64,000 bases of DNA from NCBI RefSeq assembly GCF_030269515.1, contig NZ_BSTM01000021.1:1-64000 (forward strand), read 5' to 3'. Below are positions 9,134 through 17,019 of this stretch, in pieces. The notes beneath the pieces were generated by a model. That model did no database searches. It had not been told where the DNA came from and saw only the letters and a list, made by a program, of their open reading frames with translations. The DNA comes from Actinomadura sp. NBRC 104412 (GTDB lineage Bacteria > Actinomycetota > Actinomycetes > Streptosporangiales > Streptosporangiaceae). Positions within the stretch are counted from its first letter, which is position 1. Each line of letters begins with the position of its first letter. The position numbers and the translations under genes were made by a program.

Positions 9134-9910
9134 GTGACCGACACAGCGACCGACGCAGTACTGACCGAGGAACAGGGCGCCGTCCTCATCATCACCATCA
9201 ACCGTCCTGAGGCGAGGAACGCCGTCAACGGGGCGGTGGCGCAGGGACTGGCCGCCGCCGCCGAGGAGCTGGACTCCCGCAAGGACCTGTCGATCGGCGT
9301 TCTGACCGGCGCGGGCGGCACGTTCAGCGCCGGCATGGACCTCAAGGGGTTCCTGACCGGCGACAACCCGATCGTGGAGGGCCGCGGGTTCGCCGGGATC
9401 ACCGAGCGCCCGCCGGCCAAGCCGCTGATCGCCGCGGTGGAGGGCTACGCGCTGGCCGGAGGCTGCGAGCTGGCGCTGAGCTGCGACCTGATCGTGGCCG
9501 CGCGGGACTCCCAGTTCGGGCTGCCCGAGCCCAAGCGCGGCCTGGTCGCCGGCGCGGGCGGGCTGCTGCGGCTGCCCCGGCGCATCCCGTTCCACATCGC
9601 CATGGAGATCGCGCTGACCGGCGAGAAGTACCCGGCGGAGCGGATGGCGCAGCTCGGCCTGGTCAACCGGCTCACCGAGCCGGGGGAGGCGCTTGCCGGG
9701 GCCAGGGAACTGGCGCTCCAGGTCGCCGAGAACGCCCCGCTGGCACTGGCCGCCACCAAGAAGATCATCGTGGAGTCCGCGGACTGGGACTCCACCGAGA
9801 TGTGGCGGAAGCAGAGCGAGATCACCCTGCCCGTGTTCACCTCGAAGGACGCCCAGGAGGGACCGGCCGCCTTCGCCGAGAAGCGCAAACCGGTCTGGAA
9901 GGGCGAATGA
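9134..9910 (+). CDS. Enoyl-CoA hydratase/isomerase (crotonase family)
   Basis: A 258-residue crotonase. The oxyanion-hole segments GAGGTFSAGMDLKG and GYALAGGCELALSCDL are intact, and PEPKRGLVAGAGG carries the position of the catalytic glutamate. The second catalytic glutamate of classical hydratases is not obvious, so hydratase versus isomerase activity cannot be fixed. Start is GTG 9134 after GAGG. It is in an operon with the upstream SDR and should act on CoA thioesters in the cytoplasm. Confidence 0.9.
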   Translation: MTDTATDAVLTEEQGAVLIITINRPEARNAVNGAVAQGLAAAAEELDSRKDLSIGVLTGAGGTFSAGMDLKGFLTGDNPIVEGRGFAGITERPPAKPLIAAVEGYALAGGCELALSCDLIVAARDSQFGLPEPKRGLVAGAGGLLRLPRRIPFHIAMEIALTGEKYPAERMAQLGLVNRLTEPGEALAGARELALQVAENAPLALAATKKIIVESADWDSTEMWRKQSEITLPVFTSKDAQEGPAAFAEKRKPVWKGE

Positions 9911-10034
9911 CCCTCACGGGCTGACCCGCTCCGCCGAAAACGGCATGCCGATGACGCCAAGGGAGTACGACACGGGGCCGTCCCGGAGTATCCTTGATCG
10001 GAGTCGGCGAGTGGGGAAGCTCGTTCGGCCCGGC

Positions 10035-10060
10035 GGCCCGTCCTCTTCGGAGGGCGGGCC
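10035..10060 (+). terminator. Hairpin terminator after the crotonase gene
   Basis: GGCCCGTCCTC (10035-10045) pairs with GAGGGCGGGCC (10050-10060) across a TTCG tetraloop, with one G-T pair. It is a stable intrinsic hairpin without a long U-tract, as usual in this group. Confidence 0.6.
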
Positions 10061-10100
10061 GTTCGCGTTCACGCCACCTCTTCGGGTTTCCTGGTAAGGC

Positions 10101-10127
10101 TCAGGGCATCTTCAGCGGGCTTTCAGG
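10101..10127 (+). promoter_or_regulatory. Phased TCAG operator before the response regulator (MprA-box-like)
   Basis: TCAG occurs at 10101, 10112 and 10123, exactly 11 bp apart. The last two copies form TTCAGCGGGCTTTCAGG (10111-10127). The same 17-bp sequence with one change precedes the protease gene at 12436-12452. Mycobacterial MprA binds 8-bp direct repeats with 3-bp spacers, the same period. The site ends 43 bp before the regulator start, fitting autoregulation. Confidence 0.6.
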
Positions 10128-10170
10128 AACGGCTGACACCCTCGGTGAGGATGGCGGAGGAGGGCTGACC

Positions 10171-10899
10171 GTGGCGGAACGCGCGGCGAACGCGGGCAGG
10201 ACGCCCGAAGGGCTGCTGCTCGTCGTCGAGGACGAGCCGAACATCCTGGAGCTGCTGGCCGGCAGCCTGCGCTTCGCCGGCTTCGAGGTGATCACCGCGA
10301 CCAACGGGGCGGACGCGGTGCAGGCGGCGCGGCGGCGCAGGCCCGACCTGATCGTGCTGGACGTGATGCTGCCCGACATCGACGGGTTCGACGTGGCGCG
10401 GCGGCTGCGCTCGGGCGGCGACCACACCCCGGTGCTGTTCCTCACCGCCCGCGACGCCGTCCAGGACCGCATCAAGGGGCTGACCATCGGCGGCGACGAC
10501 TACGTCACCAAGCCGTTCAGCCTGGAGGAGGTCATCGCGCGGATCCGGGCCGTGCTGCGGCGGGTCAGGGGCGGCGCCCGCGAACCCACGCCGCGGATGG
10601 TCTTCGCCGACATCGAGCTGGACGAGGACAGCCACGAGGTGTGGCGCGGCGGGCGTCCCGTCCAACTGTCGCCGACCGAGTTCAAGCTGCTGCGCTACCT
10701 GATGGCCAACGCCGGCCGGGTGCTGTCCAAGCCCCAGATCCTCGACCACGTGTGGAACTACGACTTCGGCGGCGACGTCGGCATCGTCGAGTCGTACGTC
10801 TCGGCGCTGCGCCGCAAGGTCGACAACACCGAGCCCCGGCTGATCCACACCCTGCGGGGGGTGGGGTACGTGCTGCGATTGCCGCCGGACAGGCGCTGA
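10171..10899 (+). CDS. mprA: OmpR-family response regulator, MprA-like
   Basis: A 242-residue regulator with a receiver domain (about 16-130) and a winged-helix DNA-binding domain (about 148-240). The receiver shows the acidic pair EDE, the phospho-acceptor aspartate in LIVLDVMLPDIDG, the conserved Thr in LFLTARD and the Lys in YVTKPFSLEE. The output domain has the typical LSPTEFKLLRYLMANAGRVLS and VESYVSALRRKVD. Start is GTG 10171 after GGAGGAGGG. The kinase gene follows with a 1-bp overlap, then an HtrA-type protease. Gene order and the shared operator match mycobacterial mprA-mprB-pepD, an envelope-stress module. The symbol is assigned from that context. Confidence 0.85.
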   Translation: MAERAANAGRTPEGLLLVVEDEPNILELLAGSLRFAGFEVITATNGADAVQAARRRRPDLIVLDVMLPDIDGFDVARRLRSGGDHTPVLFLTARDAVQDRIKGLTIGGDDYVTKPFSLEEVIARIRAVLRRVRGGAREPTPRMVFADIELDEDSHEVWRGGRPVQLSPTEFKLLRYLMANAGRVLSKPQILDHVWNYDFGGDVGIVESYVSALRRKVDNTEPRLIHTLRGVGYVLRLPPDRR

Positions 10900-12383
10900 T
10901 GGCGTTCGAGGCGCTGCGCGCACTGCCCGGACGCACGCCGCTGCGGGTCAAGCTGATCGCGGGCATGCTGGTGCTGGTCGCGCTCGGCCTGGCCGTGATG
11001 AGCGGCGCCAGCGTCTCGGTGCTCAGCCAGTACCTGGTCGGCCGGTCCGACGACCAGCTCGTCACCAACACCGAACGGGTGGTCGACGAGATCGTCGGGC
11101 AGCGCGGCCTGCCCGCCCAGCGGGTGCGGGTGCCCGCCGAGATGTTCGTGATGGTGGAGAACGAGGCCGGGCGCCGGGTCGACTACATCCCGCCGTTCGC
11201 CGCCTCCGGCAGCCCCCGTCTGCCCGCCGACCTGGAACGGCGGCTGGGGGAGCCGTTCACCGTCCCGTCCCAGGCCGGCTCGGGCGCGCCCTGGCGGGTG
11301 ATCGCGCAGCCGCTGCCCGAAGGCGGTCTCGTGGTGCTCGGGCTGAGCCTGGACGAGGTCGAGCGCACCGTCAACCGGCTGATCGTGATCGATGTGATCG
11401 TGGGCCTGGTGGTGGTGACGGCGCTGGCCGCGGCCGGGGTCTGGGTGGTGCGGGCCAGCCTCCGCCCGCTGGCGGCGATCGAGCAGACCGCCGGGGCGAT
11501 CGCGGCGGGCGACCTGTCCCAGCGGGTGCCGGAGGCCGACTCCCGTACCGAGGTCGGACGGCTCGGCCGCTCGCTCAACAGCATGCTCGCGCAGATCGAG
11601 TCGGCGTTCCAGGCGCGCGCGCAGTCGGAGTCCGCGGCGCGGTGGTCCGAGGAGAACGCGCGCCGATCCGAGGAGACCGCGCGGCGCTCGGAGGAGCGGA
11701 TGCGGCGGTTCGTGGCCGATGCCAGCCATGAGCTGCGGACGCCGCTCACCGCGATCCGTGGCTTCGCCGAGTTCTACCGGCAGGGCGCCGCCCGTACCCC
11801 CGAGGAGCTGGACCGGCTGATCGGTCGGATCGAGGAGACCGCCGAGCGGATGGGCCTCCTGGTGGAGGATCTGCTGCTGCTCGCCCGGCTCGACCAGCAG
11901 CGCCCGATCGAGAAGGCCCCGGTGGACCTGCTCGCGGTCGCCGCCGACGCGGTCCAGGAGGCCCGCATGGTCGCGTCCGAGCATCCGATCGATCTGTCGG
12001 TCGAGGGCGGCGTGGCGTACCAGGTGCTCGGGGACGAGCCGAGGCTGCGGCAGGTGCTCGGCAACCTGCTGACCAACGCGGTCACCCACACCCCGCCCGG
12101 CACGCAGGTGATGGTACGGCTGCAGCCCGGATCCCTGGGGACGGCGCCCGCGGTGGTGTGCGAGGTGGCCGACGAGGGGCCTGGGCTGTCACCGGAACAG
12201 GCCGAGCGGGTCTTCGAACGCTTCTACCGAGCCAACCCGTCCCGGGGCCGTGAGGACGGCAGCACCGGGCTCGGCCTGGCCATCGTCGCGGCGCTGGTCG
12301 CGGCGCACGAGGGACGCGTCGAGGTGGACTCGGCCCCAGGTGAGGGAGCCGTCTTCCGTGTCGTCCTGCCGCTCGCCACCTGA
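10899..12383 (+). CDS. mprB: Sensor histidine kinase, MprB-like
   Basis: A 494-residue membrane kinase. TM1 is at about residues 17-42, a ~110-residue extracytoplasmic sensor follows, and TM2 is at about 155-182. Then come a HAMP domain, a short linker with three imperfect RRSEE-type repeats, the H-box DASHELRTPLTAIRGFAEF, and the ATPase boxes NLLTNAVTH, DEGPGLSP, FERFYR and GSTGLGLAIV. It senses an envelope signal and phosphorylates the upstream regulator. The start ATG 10899 overlaps the regulator stop by one base (TGATG), so translation is coupled. Confidence 0.9.
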   Translation: MAFEALRALPGRTPLRVKLIAGMLVLVALGLAVMSGASVSVLSQYLVGRSDDQLVTNTERVVDEIVGQRGLPAQRVRVPAEMFVMVENEAGRRVDYIPPFAASGSPRLPADLERRLGEPFTVPSQAGSGAPWRVIAQPLPEGGLVVLGLSLDEVERTVNRLIVIDVIVGLVVVTALAAAGVWVVRASLRPLAAIEQTAGAIAAGDLSQRVPEADSRTEVGRLGRSLNSMLAQIESAFQARAQSESAARWSEENARRSEETARRSEERMRRFVADASHELRTPLTAIRGFAEFYRQGAARTPEELDRLIGRIEETAERMGLLVEDLLLLARLDQQRPIEKAPVDLLAVAADAVQEARMVASEHPIDLSVEGGVAYQVLGDEPRLRQVLGNLLTNAVTHTPPGTQVMVRLQPGSLGTAPAVVCEVADEGPGLSPEQAERVFERFYRANPSRGREDGSTGLGLAIVAALVAAHEGRVEVDSAPGEGAVFRVVLPLAT

Positions 12384-12429
12384 GCCCGCGCGCTCCAAGG
12401 ACGCGTCCTGGCTGGTTGATCCGGACTTC

Positions 12430-12462
12430 CAGGTATTCAGCGGACTTTCAGGTTGATTCCAG
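12430..12462 (+). promoter_or_regulatory. Second phased TCAG operator, before the HtrA-like protease
   Basis: CAG occurs at 12430, 12438, 12449 and 12460; the last three are 11 bp apart. TTCAGCGGACTTTCAGG (12436-12452) matches the site before the response regulator at 16 of 17 positions. It ends about 52 bp before the protease start. This points to direct control of the protease by the adjacent two-component system. Confidence 0.6.
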
Positions 12463-12514
12463 GCCGGTTGCAGATGGAGTGGACATCCTGAAGGTGAGAG
12501 GTCAGGGGGATCGC

Positions 12515-13519
12515 ATGAACAGCGAATTTCCGAACGAACAGGAACCGCCGCAGGGGCAGGAACCGCACCAGAGCGGGCAGCGGTGGGCCGGTCCACAGGG
12601 GCGACCGGCCCCCCACACGCCCCACGGTGGCCACGCGCCCAGTTACGGCGCCTGGCAGGGGCAGGGGTACGGATCCACCGGCGTCCTTGCCGCTCCCCCC
12701 GCGTACACCGGATGGGGGCTGCGCCGGAAGGCCGCGGCGGCGGCAGCGGTGGTGGCGATCGCGCTCGGCGCCGGAGGCGTCGGGGCGGCGGCCGCGATCG
12801 CGCTGAACGGTGACGAGCCCGTCGTGGGCAGCTCGGCACCGGTGACGGGGGTGCGGCAAGGGGCCTCGATCGCGCAGGTCGCGGCGGCGGTGCAGCCGAG
12901 CGTGGTCTCCATCACGGCCCTGTCGGGGGCGGGCACCTCCGGCGGGTCCGGCGTCGTCATCGACGCCAACGGGACGATCATGACCAACCGCCATGTCATC
13001 GCGGACGCGGACCGGGTCACCGTCAAATTCAGCGACGGCCGGACCGCGCCTGCCGAGGTCGTCGGCGCCTCCGACGACATCGACATCGCGGTGGTCAAGG
13101 TGTCGGGGGTGTCGGGGCTCAAGCCGGCCTCGCTGGGGAACAGCGACGCGCTGGCGGTGGGCGACACGGTGCTGGCGGTGGGCAGCCCGCTCGGCCTCGA
13201 CGGCTCGGTGACCGCGGGCATCGTCAGCGCGCTGGGCCGGCACGTCCAGGAGGACGACGGGCCGCAGCAGGTGCCGCCGTTCCTGCGCCAGCGGCTGACC
13301 GAGCGAGAGAGCAGCGTGATCGCCAACGCCATCCAGACCGATGCGGCGATCAACCCGGGCAACTCGGGCGGGGCGCTGGTCAACGGGGCCGGTCAGGTGG
13401 TCGGTATCAACACCGCGATCGCCACGTCCGGCAACGACTCGGGCAACATCGGGGTGGGTTTCGCGATCCCGATCAACGACGCCCGCAAGGCCGCCCAGTC
13501 GATCATCCAGGGCGGCTAG
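12515..13519 (+). CDS. HtrA/PepD-like membrane serine protease lacking a PDZ domain
   Basis: A 334-residue protein. It has a Gln/Pro/Gly-rich cytoplasmic N-terminus (1-65), one membrane segment (about 73-95) and an extracytoplasmic trypsin-like domain. The triad is complete: H160 in TNRHVIADA, D190 in DIDIAVVKV and S284 in NPGNSGGALV. HtrA and PepD normally continue into a PDZ domain of about 90 residues; this protein stops at TAG right after GVGFAIPINDARKAAQSII. No PDZ-like coding is visible downstream. Start is ATG 12515 after AGGGGGA. Role: envelope quality control as the effector of the adjacent two-component system (inference from order and operator). Confidence 0.88.
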   Translation: MNSEFPNEQEPPQGQEPHQSGQRWAGPQGRPAPHTPHGGHAPSYGAWQGQGYGSTGVLAAPPAYTGWGLRRKAAAAAAVVAIALGAGGVGAAAAIALNGDEPVVGSSAPVTGVRQGASIAQVAAAVQPSVVSITALSGAGTSGGSGVVIDANGTIMTNRHVIADADRVTVKFSDGRTAPAEVVGASDDIDIAVVKVSGVSGLKPASLGNSDALAVGDTVLAVGSPLGLDGSVTAGIVSALGRHVQEDDGPQQVPPFLRQRLTERESSVIANAIQTDAAINPGNSGGALVNGAGQVVGINTAIATSGNDSGNIGVGFAIPINDARKAAQSIIQGG

Positions 13520-13551
13520 CACAGACCACTCCGGCTAGCACGGATCACTCC
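13514..13551 (+). repeat. 19-bp tandem repeat over the protease stop codon
   Basis: Two copies of GGCTAGCACRGAYCACTCC lie end to end (13514-13532 and 13533-13551), and a third degenerate start (GGCCAACCTCC) follows. The protease stop codon TAG lies inside the first copy. A replication-slippage duplication at the gene end is plausible. Confidence 0.75.
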
Positions 13552-13726
13552 GGCCAACCTCCAAGACCGCGGCGCGAGCCCGGGGTAAGGAAGCGGCGGC
13601 TATGCGGGGTCAAGGGGGCCTTGCATGGCCGCCAGTTCGCGTTCTTGGGGCCACCGGGCGTTGCCGTGGGGTCGGCCGAGGGGTCATGCCGCTGGAAATG
13701 GGAAGGCATGATCCACGGGCAGCGGG

Positions 13727-13732
13727 GATAAT
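13727..13732 (+). promoter_or_regulatory. -10 element of a probable leaderless promoter (arfB)
   Basis: GATAAT lies 6 nt before the ATG at 13739, and no Shine-Dalgarno sequence precedes the start. An upstream ATG at 13708 stops after seven codons. The spacing is that of actinobacterial leaderless transcripts. Confidence 0.5.
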
Positions 13733-13738
13733 CGGGAT

Positions 13739-14164
13739 ATGCCCGGCAACCTTCCCATACGCGGCTCGGTCTCCATCCCGGAGTCCGAGTTGCGCTGGCG
13801 TTTCTCCCGTTCCTCGGGGCCGGGCGGCCAGCACGTCAACACCAGCGCGACCGCGGCCGAGTTGTCCTTCGACGTCGCCGGCTCGCCCTCGCTGCCCGAG
13901 CCGTACAAACGGCGGGCGCTGGAGCGCCTGGCGGGAAGGCTGTCGGACGGCGTCCTGACGATCCGGGCCGAGGAGTACCGCTCGCAGGCCCGCAACCGCG
14001 ACGCGGCCCGCGCCCGCCTCGTCTCGGTCCTTTCGGACGCCATCGCGCCCCCGCCGAAGAAGCGGATCCCCAGGAAGGTGCCCCGGGCCATCAAGGAACG
14101 CCGCCTGGAGAACAAGCGCCGCCGCTCCGAGATCAAGCGCCAGCGCTCCGGCCGCTGGTCCTGA
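13739..14164 (+). CDS. arfB: Alternative ribosome-rescue peptidyl-tRNA hydrolase ArfB
   Basis: A 141-residue release-factor-like protein with the catalytic motif SSGPGGQHVNT (GGQ at residues 29-31) and no codon-recognition domain. The C-terminal tail from about residue 103 is extremely basic (KKRIPRKVPRAIKERRLENK), the segment that enters the empty mRNA channel of stalled ribosomes. ArfB/YaeJ releases nascent chains from non-stop complexes. It is probably leaderless. Convergent with the deformylase gene, with only 12 bp between stop codons. Confidence 0.92.
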   Translation: MPGNLPIRGSVSIPESELRWRFSRSSGPGGQHVNTSATAAELSFDVAGSPSLPEPYKRRALERLAGRLSDGVLTIRAEEYRSQARNRDAARARLVSVLSDAIAPPPKKRIPRKVPRAIKERRLENKRRRSEIKRQRSGRWS

Positions 14165-14176
14165 CGTCCCGGCGGG

Positions 14177-14710
14177 TCAGAGGCGGCCGCCGCGGATGGC
14201 GCGCATGGCCTCGCGGCGGGCCTCACCGGACAGGACGTCGATGTAGACCTGGCCGCGCAGATGCCCCGTCTCATGTTGCAGACAACGCGCGAAGTAGCCG
14301 GTGCCCTCGACGCGGACCGGCCGGCCCTTCACATCGACGCCTTCGACCACCGCGTGCGCGTACCGGGGCGTGGGGAAGTTGAGGCCGGGGAGGGACAGGC
14401 AGCCCTCCGGCTCTTCCAGCGTGTCGCCGTCCGCCGCGACCAGCGTGGGATTGACGACGTGGCCCACGTGGCGCCGTCCCTCGTCGTCCTTGCAGTCGTA
14501 GACGAAGACCCGCAGCGGGACGCCGATCTGGTTGGCGGCGAGCCCGGCGCCGTTCGCGTCGTACATGGAGGCGAACATGTCGTCGATGAGGCGTTCCAGG
14601 GAGGCGTCGAACGCGCGGACGGGGTCGCACTCGGTGCGCAGAACGGGGTCGCCCAGCCGCCGGACGGGACGCACCGTGCCCCGCCCACGGACCGCTTCCG
14701 GCTTGCTCAC
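14177..14710 (-). CDS. def: Peptide deformylase
   Basis: A 177-residue metallohydrolase that removes the formyl group from nascent protein N-termini. The three signature motifs are present: GAGLAANQIG, EGCLSLPG (metal cysteine) and QHETGHLRG (HExxH metal site). The last motif has Gly where many deformylases have Asp (HExDH). Start is GTG 14710. A TAGGCT hexamer (14722-14717) lies 6 nt upstream with no ribosome binding site, so the mRNA is probably leaderless. A single-gene unit next to ArfB; both act at the ribosome. Confidence 0.95.
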   Translation of the reverse strand: MSKPEAVRGRGTVRPVRRLGDPVLRTECDPVRAFDASLERLIDDMFASMYDANGAGLAANQIGVPLRVFVYDCKDDEGRRHVGHVVNPTLVAADGDTLEEPEGCLSLPGLNFPTPRYAHAVVEGVDVKGRPVRVEGTGYFARCLQHETGHLRGQVYIDVLSGEARREAMRAIRGGRL

Positions 14711-14749
14711 CCGAAAAGCCTATAGAAGCAGCGAAGAGCCCATAAACGC

Positions 14750-14786
14750 GTGTGCGGTGCCCGGTTGATCACCGGGCACCGCACAC
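14750..14786 (-). terminator. Perfect hairpin terminator after the DivIVA-domain gene
   Basis: A 16-bp perfect stem starts at 14750 (GTGTGCGGTGCCCGGT) and closes at 14786, with loop TGATC at 14766-14770. It lies 16 bp downstream of the DivIVA-domain stop codon and 40 bp upstream of def, separating the two minus-strand genes. Confidence 0.8.
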
Positions 14787-14802
14787 CGTGTGTGGCGTGG
14801 TG

Positions 14803-15990
14803 TCAGTGCGTCTCGCCGTGGCCGCCACCGTGGGTGCCGCGGCTGGACGGGGGCAGCGGACCGTCGTCCGGGTCGCCCGGGTCGGCCGCGGGGGCGCTCT
14901 TGGGCTGGGTCGGGATCTGCGGGCCCGGCTTGTCGATCAGCGTGGACTCGGCCTTCTTCAGCGGGTGCTGCTCGCCGGGCGCGGAGCCGGTCCCGGGACC
15001 GGAGAGCGGCCCCTGAGAGGGGCCGGACGGCGCGGACGGCTGCCCGCCGGACGGCGAGCTCGCGGATGGCGACGGGGCCGCGTGCCTGGGCCCTGACGGG
15101 GCCTGCGTACCCGAGGACGGCGACGAAGGCGACGAAGACGACGCCGACGGAGCCGGGGACGGCGACTGGGCGGCGGCGTGCTTGGCGGGGGCGGCGGGCG
15201 TGGACGCCGGGGCCGCCTGCTTGGGCGCCGGAGCCTGGGCGGAGGGCGCGGGGGCCTTGCGCTGCGGCGCCGACGGTGGCGGGCCGGAGTGCTGCCGGAC
15301 GGCGTCCTCGACCATCTTCTCCAGCGGGCCCGCCTCGTTCTCGGCGGTCAGCAGCCGCACCAGGGTCTCGCTGATCTCGGTGAGCCGCTGCAGCGCCTGG
15401 GTGTGGTTCTTGGTGAGCTGGGTGAGCCGCTGGGTGGCGCCCTCGTTGATCACGCTGGCCCGGCGCTCGGCGGTGGTGAGCGTGCGCTCGGCCTCCAGCC
15501 GGGCGCTGGTCACCATGTGCTCGGCCTCCTGGGTGGCGGTGTTCAGGACGCTGTCGGACTCCTTCTTGGCCGCCGCCAGCACCTGCTCGGCCTTCTGCTC
15601 GGCCTGCGCGAGGTCGCGGTCGGCGTGCGCGCGGGCCTCCTCGATGATCCGCTTGGACTCGGCCTCGGCGTCCTTGCGGATCTGCGCGCCCTTGCTCTCG
15701 GCCTCGGCGACCTTGTCCTTGGCCTCGTCCTCGGCCAGGTTGATGATCTGCCGCAGCCGGTCGGACAGATCGTCGCCGGTGGGCTTGCGGGCCTCGCGGA
15801 CCTCGGCCATCTCCCGGCGGGTGCGCTCGACGTCGTCGAGGGCGCGGGCGAGCCTGGTCTCCAGCTCGCGGATCTGGTTCTGGCTGCGGGCGATGTACTC
15901 GTCGACCTGGCGGCGGTTGTAGCCGCGCATGACGATCTCGAAGGTTTCCTCGCGGAGGAGGTTCGGCAGGATCTCGGCTTCGTTGCTCAT
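14803..15990 (-). CDS. DivIVA-domain coiled-coil protein with Pro/Ser/Ala-rich tail
   Basis: A 395-residue protein. The N-terminal DivIVA motif (FEIVMRGYNRRQVDEYIA, residues 17-34) is followed by an almost unbroken coiled coil to about residue 225, rich in Ala/Glu/Lys heptads. A low-complexity Pro/Ser/Ala tail (about 230-395) ends in GGGHGETH. Such proteins bind curved membrane or form scaffolds in polar growth and septation. It is not Wag31/DivIVA itself, since the tail is long and no ftsZ or division genes are near. Probably a Scy/FilP-like accessory cytoskeletal protein, at moderate confidence. Confidence 0.8.
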   Translation of the reverse strand: MSNEAEILPNLLREETFEIVMRGYNRRQVDEYIARSQNQIRELETRLARALDDVERTRREMAEVREARKPTGDDLSDRLRQIINLAEDEAKDKVAEAESKGAQIRKDAEAESKRIIEEARAHADRDLAQAEQKAEQVLAAAKKESDSVLNTATQEAEHMVTSARLEAERTLTTAERRASVINEGATQRLTQLTKNHTQALQRLTEISETLVRLLTAENEAGPLEKMVEDAVRQHSGPPPSAPQRKAPAPSAQAPAPKQAAPASTPAAPAKHAAAQSPSPAPSASSSSPSSPSSGTQAPSGPRHAAPSPSASSPSGGQPSAPSGPSQGPLSGPGTGSAPGEQHPLKKAESTLIDKPGPQIPTQPKSAPAADPGDPDDGPLPPSSRGTHGGGHGETH

Positions 15991-16370
15991 GGTGCCTTGG
16001 GGGTCGTTGGCGGGGATATCACCCCGTCAGGGTCGGAGACAGCACCGGGTCTGGAACCAGTACTGGCAGTGCGGGACAGGCTCTTACAGGGCCGGGACCG
16101 TCCGGGCGCCACGCGTGTCCGGGCGACACGGCCGCGGGCGTCACGGCGGGCTCCGTCTCAACTTGAACATCCAGGGTCGACTCTTGTCCGGTCCACCCCA
16201 TTCGCGCAACCGGAATGCCTCTTCTCGCTGCAGTTTCTTCGTCCGGACCACGGCTCGAAGTCACACGATTTTGGGACATTTCGCGCCTACGGCCATGGGG
16301 CAACCTACCGGCGGCCCGCCTGCCGGGCCCCGCCGGGCACCCCTCTGCGGAACGGGGTTCCGCCGCCCCC
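15991..16370. other. 380-bp non-coding divergent region
   Basis: Lies between the divergent DivIVA-domain and carbonic-anhydrase genes. Base composition is somewhat lower in GC than the flanks around 16150-16290. No RNA gene, repeat or convincing protein was seen; it must contain the promoter of the DivIVA-domain gene. Confidence 0.6.
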
Positions 16371-16376
16371 TACCAT
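16371..16376 (+). promoter_or_regulatory. -10 element of a probable leaderless promoter (carbonic anhydrase)
   Basis: TACCAT lies 7 nt before the ATG at 16384, with no ribosome binding site in between. The identical hexamer precedes the leader peptide at 34904. Confidence 0.5.
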
Positions 16377-16383
16377 CGGCCTC

Positions 16384-16932
16384 ATGAGCGAGGGCGGCAT
16401 CGAGAACGGTACGAGCTATCTCGGAGCGTTGGGCGAAGACGCGCCGAGGATCCACCCTGAGGCGTGGGTCGCGCCGGGTGCGGTGGTGGTCGGCCGGGTG
16501 ACGCTGGGGCGCGCGTCCAACGTCTGGTACGGGTCGGTGCTGCGCGGCGACGACGAGGAGATCGTGGTCGGCGACGAATGCAACATCCAGGACCTGTGCT
16601 GCCTGCACGCCGATCCCGGCACCCCGGCCGTCCTGGAGGACCGGGTCAGCCTCGGCCACAAGGCCATGGTGCACGGAGCCCACGTGGAGACGGGCTCGCT
16701 CATCGGGATCGGCGCGATCGTCATGAACGGCGCCAGGATCGGGTCCGGGACGCTGGTCGCCGCCGGGGCGCTGGTGCCGCCGGGCAAGAAGATCCCGTCG
16801 GGGGTGCTGGTCGCCGGCGTGCCCGGCAAGGTGGTCCGCGAGCTCGGCGAGGACGACCGGCTCGTCCTCGAACACACGCCGGACTCGTACGTGAGGAAGG
16901 CCGCGCGGCACCGCTCCGCCCGCTGGACCTGA
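16384..16932 (+). CDS. Gamma-class carbonic anhydrase-like hexapeptide-repeat protein
   Basis: A 182-residue left-handed beta-helix protein. Hexapeptide repeats run from about residue 25 to 140. The metal-site pattern is present: a histidine in LCCLHAD, then GHKAMVHGAHV with two more histidines, giving the three ligands of the gamma class. It would interconvert CO2 and bicarbonate, or act as a metal-dependent acyl-transferase-fold protein of the YrdA/PaaY type; the latter often lack activity. Single gene, probably leaderless, upstream of the CbxX-like gene with 87 bp between. Confidence 0.88.
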   Translation: MSEGGIENGTSYLGALGEDAPRIHPEAWVAPGAVVVGRVTLGRASNVWYGSVLRGDDEEIVVGDECNIQDLCCLHADPGTPAVLEDRVSLGHKAMVHGAHVETGSLIGIGAIVMNGARIGSGTLVAAGALVPPGKKIPSGVLVAGVPGKVVRELGEDDRLVLEHTPDSYVRKAARHRSARWT

Positions 16933-17007
16933 CCGAATCACCCCTTTTGACCTGGGATAACGTGGATCATCCGTGGTCATGGGAGGTTCTGCCGCCCGCC
17001 GTCTGAC

Positions 17008-17013
17008 TACGAT
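17008..17013 (+). promoter_or_regulatory. -10 element of a probable leaderless promoter (CbxX-like gene)
   Basis: TACGAT lies exactly 6 nt before the GTG at 17020. No Shine-Dalgarno sequence is present upstream of that start. Confidence 0.5.
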
Positions 17014-17019
17014 GACCAC

